Origin: VMDJ01 sp965659945 | Lineage (GTDB): Bacteria > Pseudomonadota > Gammaproteobacteria > Chromatiales > Chromatiaceae | NCBI GenBank assembly: GCA_965659945.1 | Contig: CBFHYJ010000019.1 | Coordinates: 1 to 24,140 of the forward strand | Reading direction: 5' to 3' | Length of the DNA stretch: 24,140 nt | Shown: piece after piece, positions 14,339 to 21,993 of the stretch | Layout of the letters: the number at the start of each line of letters is the position of its first letter | Numbering within the stretch: position 1 is the stretch's first letter | Notes under the pieces: model-generated | The model's input: the letters and a program-made list of their open reading frames with translations, nothing else | Database searches by the model: none | Told to the model about the DNA's origin: nothing | Translations under genes and position numbers: made by a program

Positions 14339-15045
14339 CGCCACACGGGTGTTGTCCCGGAAGACGCCATTGCATTCAACCTTTCTTCGTGTACAGCCAA
14401 CTCCTCGTTGGTAGCTTTTAACACCCTGAGCGACAAACCGTCACGATTAACACGGCGGATACCTTTCGTATTCGAGTCACTCTCTTGATCATCATCCGCT
14501 TCCCAACCCAGCGACTTCTGGCCACCTGTCATCGCAAGATAAACATCAGCAAGAATCTCAGAGTCGAGCAATGCACCGTGCTTGGTTCGGTGTTTATTAT
14601 CTACATCATATCGGCCACATAAGGCATCCAAGCTATTACGCTGACCTGGGTGTATTTCACGAGCCATCACCAAGGTATCGATCACCTCACAAAGCGACCC
14701 CATGGTCAGTCCATTTTCCAAACGCTGATACTCAGCATCAATAAAGCCGACGTCGAATGGCGCGTTATGAATAATGACTTCCGCGTCACGAAGATAATCA
14801 GCCAACTCTTCCGCAATGTCTTCAAAGCGAGGCTTATCAGCCAAGAATTCATTCGTAATGCCATGCACTTCAATCGCGCCAGCATCAATTTCACGATCAG
14901 GCTGCAAATAGATATGAAAGTTATTACCTGTAAGACGGCGATCGACCATTTCGACCACACCAATTTCAATGATGCGATGACCTTGCGAAGGCTCCAGACC
15001 GGTCGTCTCAGTATCCAGTACCAATTGACGCTTTAACTCATCCAT
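14317..15045 (-). CDS. dnaQ: DNA polymerase III epsilon subunit (proofreading exonuclease)
   Basis: 3'-5' exonuclease that proofreads in the replicative polymerase core. The 242-residue protein has the DEDDh motifs: Exo I DTETTGLEPSQGHRIIEIG (Asp11, Glu13), Exo II IIHNAPFDVGF at about 93-103 and Exo III HGALLDSEILADVYL, followed by a linker and a C-terminal segment corresponding to the alpha-subunit-binding tail. The ATG at 15045 overlaps the rnhA stop as TGATG, and AGAGGA lies nine bases upstream; a TTG one codon earlier is also in frame. In E. coli dnaQ and rnhA are divergent; here they are co-directional and probably co-translated. Confidence 0.97.
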   Translation of the reverse strand: MDELKRQLVLDTETTGLEPSQGHRIIEIGVVEMVDRRLTGNNFHIYLQPDREIDAGAIEVHGITNEFLADKPRFEDIAEELADYLRDAEVIIHNAPFDVGFIDAEYQRLENGLTMGSLCEVIDTLVMAREIHPGQRNSLDALCGRYDVDNKHRTKHGALLDSEILADVYLAMTGGQKSLGWEADDDQESDSNTKGIRRVNRDGLSLRVLKATNEELAVHEERLNAMASSGTTPVWRQDALTD

Positions 15046-15482
15046 CAATCCAATTCCTCTATGCCGCGATTCGCCAGCTCATCTGCGCGTTCATTCTCTT
15101 CATGCCCAGCATGACCTTTAACCCACTGCCAAGTCACCTGGTGTTTAGCGACCATATCATCCAATTCGCGCCACAGATCCTCATTCTTAACTGGCTTTTT
15201 TGCAGCTGTTTTCCAGCCATTACGCTTCCAATTGTGAATCCATTCAGTAATGCCATTTTTTACATACTTAGAATCGGTCGTGACCGTGACAGCCGAGGTG
15301 CGATTTAACGCTTCAAGGCCTTTAATCACTGCCATTAACTCCATTCGATTGTTGGTTGTATCTTGCTCTCCACCAAACAATTCTTTTTCTGCATAACCGT
15401 AGCGCAATAAAGCACCCCAACCGCCTCTGCCCGGGTTGCCTTTACAAGCGCCATCAGTAAATAACTCAACCTTTGTGTTCAT
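15045..15482 (-). CDS. rnhA: Ribonuclease HI
   Basis: Cleaves the RNA strand of RNA-DNA hybrids such as R-loops and primers. The 145-residue protein keeps all catalytic carboxylates of type I enzymes: Asp10 (LFTDGACKGNPGRGGWG), Glu48 (TNNRMELMAV), Asp70 (VTTDSKYVKNGI) and the Asp in ENERADELAN, plus the His in VKGHAGHEENE. The basic handle (HNWKRNGWKTAAKKPVKNEDLW) is present. The beginning overlaps the end of the upstream methyltransferase gene by 17 bases and the end couples to dnaQ. Confidence 0.98.
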   Translation of the reverse strand: MNTKVELFTDGACKGNPGRGGWGALLRYGYAEKELFGGEQDTTNNRMELMAVIKGLEALNRTSAVTVTTDSKYVKNGITEWIHNWKRNGWKTAAKKPVKNEDLWRELDDMVAKHQVTWQWVKGHAGHEENERADELANRGIEELD

Positions 15483-16260
15483 TTCGCTTTTCTATCACGC
15501 TTTGAGTGCCTATTGGGGATGTTGCTCGCGAAGGTCTTAAAACGCGCAAACCTCGCCATGGCATTTTAATCGGTCTCACCGTGGAAACGCGCTTAACCGC
15601 TCGAATCGCATAAACACCCGCAAACATTGGCCATATACGACAACCAAGTGTTTCAAACCATGTCATTTTCTCTGCCCAGCTATCTCGTTTAACTGGCGGT
15701 GAAAATGCCGTAACATCCGATTGCTCAACGTCGAAACCCAATACCGCTAGCCAATCCACAACGCGACGATAAGAAACAAAATGGCCACACCAAGGCACCT
15801 TATGTTGCCAACGTAATACTATGCGCCAAAGACCCCAGAGGCTGATGGGGTTAAATCCCACCACAATGACTCTCCCCTCGGGTATTAGTACACGCTCTAC
15901 TTCACGCACCACACTGTAAGGATCAATCGCGAAGTCCAAACTATGAGGCAATAAGACTAAATCAATGGAATCTGTTGCTACGGGCAATTGCTCGCCGAGT
16001 GCCAACATGACTGAATGCTCACTACTACTCAAATCCAGAACCCAACGCCGCTTGACCGGACAATCTTCGAGTAATGCTTCGCCCGCACCAAAATCATGTA
16101 CCTGAATGGCTTGATAACCAAAGACATCTTGAGAAAGACGCATAATCATCCGTCGTTCCATGATCGCCAGTCGTTGACCTGCAGGCCCTGAAAACCACTC
16201 CCTTAAGGCTGACACCAAGGATTTAAGAGGACGACGACAATGGGCTGCTGGCTGTTTCAA
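15466..16260 (-). CDS. YafS-like SAM-dependent methyltransferase
   Basis: Class I methyltransferase of unknown substrate, resembling E. coli YafS, which lies next to rnhA-dnaQ. Visible features are an N-terminal WFSGPAGQRLAIMERRMI, a relaxed SAM motif around VHDFGAGEALLED, LGEQLPVATDSIDLVLLPHSLDF with the typical post-motif region, and EVERVLIPEGRVIVVGFNPISLWGLW. The C-terminal part has KMTWFETLGCRIWPMFAGVYAIRAVKR, also seen in YafS. The start is uncertain: the frame is open to an ATG at 16341, but that would overlap the divergent mltD gene by about 40 bases; a TTG at 16260 (264 residues) is preferred here and a GTG at 16314 is an alternative. In E. coli gloB lies between mltD and yafS; it is absent here. 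Confidence 0.85.
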   Translation of the reverse strand: MKQPAAHCRRPLKSLVSALREWFSGPAGQRLAIMERRMIMRLSQDVFGYQAIQVHDFGAGEALLEDCPVKRRWVLDLSSSEHSVMLALGEQLPVATDSIDLVLLPHSLDFAIDPYSVVREVERVLIPEGRVIVVGFNPISLWGLWRIVLRWQHKVPWCGHFVSYRRVVDWLAVLGFDVEQSDVTAFSPPVKRDSWAEKMTWFETLGCRIWPMFAGVYAIRAVKRVSTVRPIKMPWRGLRVLRPSRATSPIGTQSVIEKRNEHKG

Positions 16261-16278
16261 CCTAGAGACTCTTTCCGG

Positions 16279-16290
16279 TTTTACGTAAAA
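16279..16290. repeat. Perfect palindrome in the mltD/methyltransferase divergent region
   Basis: TTTTACGTAAAA is an exact 12-bp palindrome lying about 10 bases upstream of mltD and between the two divergent starts if the methyltransferase begins at 16260. It contains a TAAAAT that might act as a -10. A regulatory role is possible but unproven. Confidence 0.35.
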
Positions 16291-16299
16291 TGACGCTCC

Positions 16300-17661
16300 A
16301 TGATTATGACTCACTTTGCCAAAAAAGCCGGTCTCTTCCAAGCTGTCGTTTTCAGCTTGTTATTCAGTGGCTGTAATACACTCGATATCAAATCCAGCTC
16401 GGTTAAATCAGAGCCAAAAGAACAGAAGAAAATTGAAAAAATAGAGACCGTTGTCACAACGACTGTTGATCAACCCGAGGCCACATTGCCTCCAGCAGAT
16501 ATCTGGGAACGCTTACGTCGTTCTTTCTCTCTAGCTGAATCCGATCACCCTCGCGTAAAGAAAGAGATCAAACGACTACAAAATAGCCCCGAGGCATTTA
16601 AAGCTCTCACTAAACGAGCCCAACCCTACTTGTTCTACATCGCCGAAGAGGTTGAGAAAAACCAACTCCCCGCTGAGCTTGTATTACTCCCCGCGGTCGA
16701 GAGTGGCTTTAAACCTTTTGCCTATTCGCGTGATGGTGCTGCAGGCCTTTGGCAATTCATGCCTGCGACCGGTCGTATGTTAGGTATGACGAAGGATTGG
16801 TGGGGTGAACCACGTCGTAGCATTACAGATTCGACTGAAGCTGCGCTCGCTTACCTCGACACTCTAAACAAACAATTTGATGGTGATTGGCTGCATACGC
16901 TTGCCGCCTACAACGCAGGCAATGGTCGCGTCAGCCGCTCAATCAAACGTGCAGCTAAAAAGAACAAGCCGACTGACTTTTGGAACTTGGACCTGCCACG
17001 CGAAACAGACATGTATGTGCCCCGCCTGATCGCTCTGATTACCGTGATTAAGAACCCTGAACAGTATGGGCTTGAGCTACCTGCCATTCCCAATGAGCCT
17101 TACTTTGAAAAAGTCATTGTCGATGGCCAGATTGATTTAAAGATTGCTTCTGATCTGATTGAAGAACCCGTTGAAGATTTGATCATGCTGAACCCAGAAC
17201 ATAACCGGTGGGCAACCTCACCTGATGAGTCGCACGAACTTTTAATTCCAATTGAAAAAGCAGCTGACTTTAAAGAAGCGCTTGCCAAGCTTCCTGAAGA
17301 CAAACGCATACGCTGGACTCAGCATAAAATTAAAAAAGGCGAGACTTTAGGTCATATCGCTAATAAACATGATGTCTCTGTCAAAGCGATACAACGAACG
17401 AACAAGTTAAAGAATCATATTATTCGAACTGGCAAAACACTCATCATCCCGCTATCAGATTCTGTTGCTGTAGCCTCTATGGGAAAAACCATTAAGCTAC
17501 CTCGCATTCGCCGTAACTACACGGTGCGTCGTGGTGATTCTTTATACAAAATCGCAAAACAATTTGATGTGAAGATCAAAGATTTGAAACGCTGGAATAG
17601 CGTTGGTCGTTACATCAAGCCAGGTCAAAACCTAACGGTGTACGTAAAACCTTATTCGTGA
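16300..17661 (+). CDS. mltD: Membrane-bound lytic murein transglycosylase D
   Basis: Outer-membrane lipoprotein that cleaves the glycan strands of peptidoglycan, making 1,6-anhydro ends. The 453-residue protein has a lipoprotein signal with lipobox FSGC (Cys25), an SLT domain at about 105-250 with the catalytic Glu134 in LLPAVESGFKP, and the family motifs AAGLWQFMPATGR and LHTLAAYNAGNGRV. Two C-terminal LysM domains, at about 341-388 and 406-450, bind peptidoglycan. Start is ATG 16300 or 16306 (in frame); neither has a strong ribosome site. Length is near that of E. coli MltD (452). Its last ten bases overlap the transporter ATPase gene on the other strand. Confidence 0.95.
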   Translation: MIMTHFAKKAGLFQAVVFSLLFSGCNTLDIKSSSVKSEPKEQKKIEKIETVVTTTVDQPEATLPPADIWERLRRSFSLAESDHPRVKKEIKRLQNSPEAFKALTKRAQPYLFYIAEEVEKNQLPAELVLLPAVESGFKPFAYSRDGAAGLWQFMPATGRMLGMTKDWWGEPRRSITDSTEAALAYLDTLNKQFDGDWLHTLAAYNAGNGRVSRSIKRAAKKNKPTDFWNLDLPRETDMYVPRLIALITVIKNPEQYGLELPAIPNEPYFEKVIVDGQIDLKIASDLIEEPVEDLIMLNPEHNRWATSPDESHELLIPIEKAADFKEALAKLPEDKRIRWTQHKIKKGETLGHIANKHDVSVKAIQRTNKLKNHIIRTGKTLIIPLSDSVAVASMGKTIKLPRIRRNYTVRRGDSLYKIAKQFDVKIKDLKRWNSVGRYIKPGQNLTVYVKPYS

Positions 17662-19649
17662 TTATTTAAGCGCCAACAGGCTGCTTTATGCCCTTCGCCT
17701 AAATCAACAGTGACGGGATAACGTTCTCGACACTTCCCATCAGCCAGCGGGCAACGTTCATGAAAATGACAACCCGCAGGTGGATTCGATGGCGAAGGCA
17801 AATCCCCTTCTAAACGAATCACATTCCGCTCTCTGCTTGGGTCTGCGACTGGTACGGCCGTTAGCAATGCTTGCGTGTAAGGATGCTGAGGAGCTTGCAA
17901 TACTTGCTGCACTGAGCCGTATTCGACAATACGCCCCAAATACATCACCGCCAACTCATCAGCGAGATATGCCACAACAGAAATGTTATGCGTGATGAAT
18001 AAATAGCTAAGCGAAAGATTACGCTGCAACTGCTTCAGCAAATTAAGTACTTGTGCCTGAACGCTGACATCTAATGCACTAGTTGGCTCATCACACACGA
18101 TAAACTTTGGGGATACAGCCAATGCGCGCGCTATCGCAATACGTTGTCGCTGACCACCTGAGAACTCATGTGGATAACGCAATAAAGCAGATTCAGGTAA
18201 ACCCACTTGGTTCAGTAGTTCAATAACGCGCTGTCGACGTGCGGCGCGATCAGGCTCAATATTTTGTGCAATCAAACCTTCCGCAACAATATCTTCGACC
18301 AGCATGCGCGGATTCATGGATGAGGCCGGATCTTGGAAAATAATTTGAAACTCACGGCGTAGCTTTCTGAGAGCCTCACCACTCAGCGTCATCAAATCAT
18401 GACCATCAAAGTTAACTTCACCTTCAGCTACATCCAACAGTTGCAAGAGCGCTTTACCAACCGTTGTTTTACCGCAACCAGACTCACCGACCAATGCAAC
18501 AGTCGAACCTTTCTTTATGGAGAGATCGACACCATCGACGGCTTTAACATGCCCTACTGTGCGGCGAAGCACCCCTTTACGAATGGGAAAATGGACTTTC
18601 AACTGACGAATATCAACCAAAGCTGAGGCTGTATTTTCAACTATTGGCGTCTCTAACTGACCGCTCGACACAGGCAGCTGCGTATCAGCAACAAGATGAC
18701 AGCGATAGCCTGTCGATGCATCACCCTGCCAAGCAGGTAGTTCGCTATCGCAGCGCTGTTCACGTAAGGCACAACGTTCTGCAAAACGGCAGCCAGAAAA
18801 ACGTTGGTTCAACGCAGGCACGATACCCGGAATAATTTCTAAAGACTCCGCTCGCTTATCGTTGCTTGGTAATGATCTGAATAACTTTTGACTGTAGGGA
18901 TGCTTAGGAGAAGCAAAAAAGTCTTTTACAGATGCTCGCTCAATGAGCTGACCGGCATACATGACACCAACTTCATCTGCCATCTCTGCAACGACACCCA
19001 AATCGTGTGTAATCATCAAGATCGCCATGCCTGTTTGACGCTGTACTTCACGCAGCACCTCAAGCACCTGAGCTTGAATGGTGACATCTAGCGCGGTCGT
19101 AGGCTCATCTGCAATCAACACCTCAGGCCGACCCGCGAGCGCCATCGCAATCATGACGCGCTGCTTCATGCCACCAGAAAGCTGATGAGGGTATTCACTC
19201 ACACGACGTTCCGGCTCAGGAATACCTACAGAGCGGAATAATTCAACAACACGTGCATTCATCGTAGAGATAGAACCGGGGTCATGCAGCTTTACCGCTT
19301 CAAGCACCTGATCACCAACACGCATCACAGGATTTAGCGATGTCATTGGCTCCTGAAAAATCATGCCGATAGCGCCACCACGTTGCTTTCGCATAGCTTC
19401 TTCAGAAAGATCCAGTAACGAAGTGCCATTAAGAATGACCTCACCGCCAAAGATACGGCCTGACGGTGGCAACAAACGCATCAGTGATAAGGCAATCATG
19501 GATTTACCGCAGCCCGATTCACCTACAAGCACAAACGTTTTTCCACGTTGCAACTCAAAACTGACATCACTGACAGCATTCACAGGCTGAGCTGCATCGC
19601 CAAGCTGGGTCGAGAGATTCTCTACCTGTAAAACACTATCTGAACTCAT
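17652..19649 (-). CDS. Peptide-type ABC transporter, fused double ATPase (YejF-like)
   Basis: Two complete ABC ATPase halves in one 665-residue chain that would power the two permeases upstream. First half: Walker A GESGCGKS at 43-50, signature LSGGMKQR from 158, Walker B LIADEP (Asp181, Glu182). Second half: Walker A GESGCGKTT from 388, signature FSGGQRQR from 497, Walker B VCDEP (Asp520, Glu521). Each half ends in an oligopeptide-transporter C-terminal domain carrying four cysteines (287, 293, 300, 317 and 627, 633, 640, 658; spacing Cx5Cx6Cx16-17C), a pattern that binds a [4Fe-4S] cluster in characterised Opp/Dpp ATPases. E. coli YejF is shorter (529). The ATG overlaps the stop of the second permease as ATGA. 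Substrate is likely peptides but is not determined. Confidence 0.93.
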   Translation of the reverse strand: MSSDSVLQVENLSTQLGDAAQPVNAVSDVSFELQRGKTFVLVGESGCGKSMIALSLMRLLPPSGRIFGGEVILNGTSLLDLSEEAMRKQRGGAIGMIFQEPMTSLNPVMRVGDQVLEAVKLHDPGSISTMNARVVELFRSVGIPEPERRVSEYPHQLSGGMKQRVMIAMALAGRPEVLIADEPTTALDVTIQAQVLEVLREVQRQTGMAILMITHDLGVVAEMADEVGVMYAGQLIERASVKDFFASPKHPYSQKLFRSLPSNDKRAESLEIIPGIVPALNQRFSGCRFAERCALREQRCDSELPAWQGDASTGYRCHLVADTQLPVSSGQLETPIVENTASALVDIRQLKVHFPIRKGVLRRTVGHVKAVDGVDLSIKKGSTVALVGESGCGKTTVGKALLQLLDVAEGEVNFDGHDLMTLSGEALRKLRREFQIIFQDPASSMNPRMLVEDIVAEGLIAQNIEPDRAARRQRVIELLNQVGLPESALLRYPHEFSGGQRQRIAIARALAVSPKFIVCDEPTSALDVSVQAQVLNLLKQLQRNLSLSYLFITHNISVVAYLADELAVMYLGRIVEYGSVQQVLQAPQHPYTQALLTAVPVADPSRERNVIRLEGDLPSPSNPPAGCHFHERCPLADGKCRERYPVTVDLGEGHKAACWRLNNHE

Positions 19650-21016
19650 GACTGATCCTTTAAGCGCGGATCAAAAGCATCACGCACTGCATCGGCAAGC
19701 AAATTGGCTGCTAGCACCAAAATAAACATAAAGACAAAGGCACCCAACAACGACCACCAGACAACGGGTTCACGCGCTAACTCTAAACGAGCGCTATTGA
19801 TCATATTGCCCCAGCTATGTGTGCTGGGATCAACACCGATATTAATGTAGGACAACACTGCTTCAGCTAACACCAAGCCACTAAAGTCGAGCACAATCAC
19901 AATCAAAACAATATGCATCACATTCGGCGTGATATGGCGCAAAAGAATTCGCCAGTCACTCACCCCAAACGCTTTTGCCGCTTGAACATATTCCAACTGA
20001 CCTAACTTAAGCGTTTCACCACGCAATAAACGACATAAGCCCGTCCAGCTAGTGATACCTAAAATCAAACATAAAAAGAATAAGCGCATATCTGAGCGTT
20101 CAAGCACCGTATTAAACTCAGCCTGATTGTTTGACATATAGACTTGCATCATCAATACAGCCGCAGCGATGAGCAATACGCCAGGCACTGAACTTAACGT
20201 CGTGTAAAGATACTGAATCACATCATCTACCCATCCCCTGAAGTAGCCCGCCATGACGCCCAAGATGATGGCTGCCGGCAGCATCACCAAGGTGGTCAAA
20301 CTGCCAATCACAACACCTGTGCGAATGCTTTTAATCGCTTGGTATAAAACATCCTCACCGACTTTGTCCGTACCCAGAACATGATAACTCTCAGATAGCC
20401 AAAGCAAGGCAACCAACGAGCTCATCAGCACCGTTAACGTTACCCAAACAACTTGATGAGAACTCTTGCCTCTCTTAGCCCAGCGCTCTCTCGCCGCCGT
20501 CCTGTAGGTTAATAAGTAGAGTGCAACGGTCAGCGCGACACCCAATACAATACTTTTAATCAACGTAGCTAAAACATCCGTAGCAACCGTCTCATCTTCT
20601 TCAAGATGCGAACCACCATAAACTAGCCGCGGGTAATCACGCTGCGTTCCGTTTGGCGTCTCAATGGTTTCTTTACTGTAAAGATGTGTAGCGAAAGGTG
20701 CTGAATAGGTCTTTTCCTTTTGCTCACGCAGTCGCGTTAAGGCTAAATCCAACACGCTCAATACTTTGGTGTCGTACTGGGCCTTATTGTCTGCATTCTC
20801 CGCGAGGGCGCGAAAGTGCATTGAATCTAAAACACCAATAACCACATAAAACAGCAATACAACAGCGGCAGACATCGCTACCTTGCGCTTCCCTACTTGG
20901 CGCCATGCTTCGAGTAAATGCTCGTGTCTGCGTACATGCCACACCAAGAAGCCCGCCATAATGATCAGTAAAAAGATGAATGCATCAGTAAGCAAGATAA
21001 CTGGCTGAAACGGCAT
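19646..21016 (-). CDS. Peptide-type ABC transporter permease 2 with N-terminal extension (DppC/YejE-like)
   Basis: Inner-membrane permease of the BPD_transp_1 type. The conserved permease part begins at about 205 with YHVLGTDKVGEDVLYQAIKSI, the DppC-like entry motif, and includes the EAA loop AKAFGVSDWRILLRHITPN and the ending DAVRDAFDPRLKDQS. Before it lies an unusual region of about 200 residues with two membrane segments (about 8-27 and 47-65), a polar, probably periplasmic loop (about 68-150), and two more membrane segments near 155-172 and 190-207. The 456-residue chain is therefore over 100 residues longer than E. coli YejE (341). The ATG at 21016 overlaps the stop of the first permease (TGATG); a TTG one codon earlier is also in frame. 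Confidence 0.9.
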   Translation of the reverse strand: MPFQPVILLTDAFIFLLIIMAGFLVWHVRRHEHLLEAWRQVGKRKVAMSAAVVLLFYVVIGVLDSMHFRALAENADNKAQYDTKVLSVLDLALTRLREQKEKTYSAPFATHLYSKETIETPNGTQRDYPRLVYGGSHLEEDETVATDVLATLIKSIVLGVALTVALYLLTYRTAARERWAKRGKSSHQVVWVTLTVLMSSLVALLWLSESYHVLGTDKVGEDVLYQAIKSIRTGVVIGSLTTLVMLPAAIILGVMAGYFRGWVDDVIQYLYTTLSSVPGVLLIAAAVLMMQVYMSNNQAEFNTVLERSDMRLFFLCLILGITSWTGLCRLLRGETLKLGQLEYVQAAKAFGVSDWRILLRHITPNVMHIVLIVIVLDFSGLVLAEAVLSYINIGVDPSTHSWGNMINSARLELAREPVVWWSLLGAFVFMFILVLAANLLADAVRDAFDPRLKDQS

Positions 21017-21993
21017 CAATCCAACCTCACCCGCGGGTCAGCCAAGGTGTAGGAAATATCGGTAAGCAATAAACCGACGATATAAAGCACAGCACCCAGG
21101 AACACCATTGCACGAACAATGGCGAAGTCTTGCGACTGAATTGCATCAATGGTGTAACTACCCAAGCCTGGAATACCAAAGAAGGATTCCAACAACAGAC
21201 TACCCATGAACAAAGTCGGTAGTACCACCACAACGCCTGTCAAAATAGGTATTAAGGCATTTCTAAACACGTGCTTAGCTAACACTAACGCCTCAGATAA
21301 GCCTTTTGCTCGCGCAGAACGAACAAAGTCTTTGTTGATCTCTTCCAAGAATAAGGTGCGATACCATCGCGATCCCGATCCTATCGCGCTAACCACGCCA
21401 ATCAATGCCGGCAAGACTAAAAACTTTGCAGCATTTGATCCAACGTCATAACCAGATATCGGGAACAGACTCCACAATTTTCCAAGCAAGACTTGTCCAC
21501 CAATAATGTAGAAAAGCCCTGAGATCGACATCATCGCCACACATAAGACAACTCCCCAGAAGTCCAAGGGCGACCCTCTAAAAAATGCCAAGATCAGCGA
21601 GAAGGTGATATTCACCGCAAGCCCAACGATCATGATGGGAATAGCTAATGCCAAACTTGGCCACATCCGCTGACCAATGTCGTACCCTATGTGACGCCCG
21701 CTATCTGATGAACCAAAGTCAAAGGCAAACAGCTTCACCGACTTTTGATAAAAAATCGTATCGGTAAATGCATCCATACCATTCGCTTGCGAATTCCATA
21801 CAAGAGGCTTGTCATATCCACGCTCAACCTTCCATTCTGTAATAGCGGTGTCAGTGACTCGCTTATTACCTAGATGAAGTCGCGCCATATCGTCAGCTGA
21901 ATTCACCACAAAGAAAAGCACAAAGGTCAACAAATTAACGCCGATCAAAATAGGGATCGCGTAAAACATGCGACGAATCAAATACGCCATCAT
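21016..21993 (-). CDS. Peptide-type ABC transporter permease 1 (DppB/YejB-like)
   Basis: Inner-membrane permease of 325 residues. The N-terminal MAYLIRRMFYAIPILIGV is typical of DppB/OppB-type proteins, followed by a roughly 90-residue periplasmic loop (about 30-115), further membrane segments, the EAA loop SARAKGLSEALVLAKHVFRNALIP at about 228-250 that contacts the ATPase, and the ending LTDISYTLADPRVRLD. The start ATG overlaps the binding-protein stop as ATGA; a second ATG follows directly. It forms the translocation pore with the second permease. The Yej-like assignment rests on gene order and on the fused ATPase. Confidence 0.93.
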   Translation of the reverse strand: MMAYLIRRMFYAIPILIGVNLLTFVLFFVVNSADDMARLHLGNKRVTDTAITEWKVERGYDKPLVWNSQANGMDAFTDTIFYQKSVKLFAFDFGSSDSGRHIGYDIGQRMWPSLALAIPIMIVGLAVNITFSLILAFFRGSPLDFWGVVLCVAMMSISGLFYIIGGQVLLGKLWSLFPISGYDVGSNAAKFLVLPALIGVVSAIGSGSRWYRTLFLEEINKDFVRSARAKGLSEALVLAKHVFRNALIPILTGVVVVLPTLFMGSLLLESFFGIPGLGSYTIDAIQSQDFAIVRAMVFLGAVLYIVGLLLTDISYTLADPRVRLD

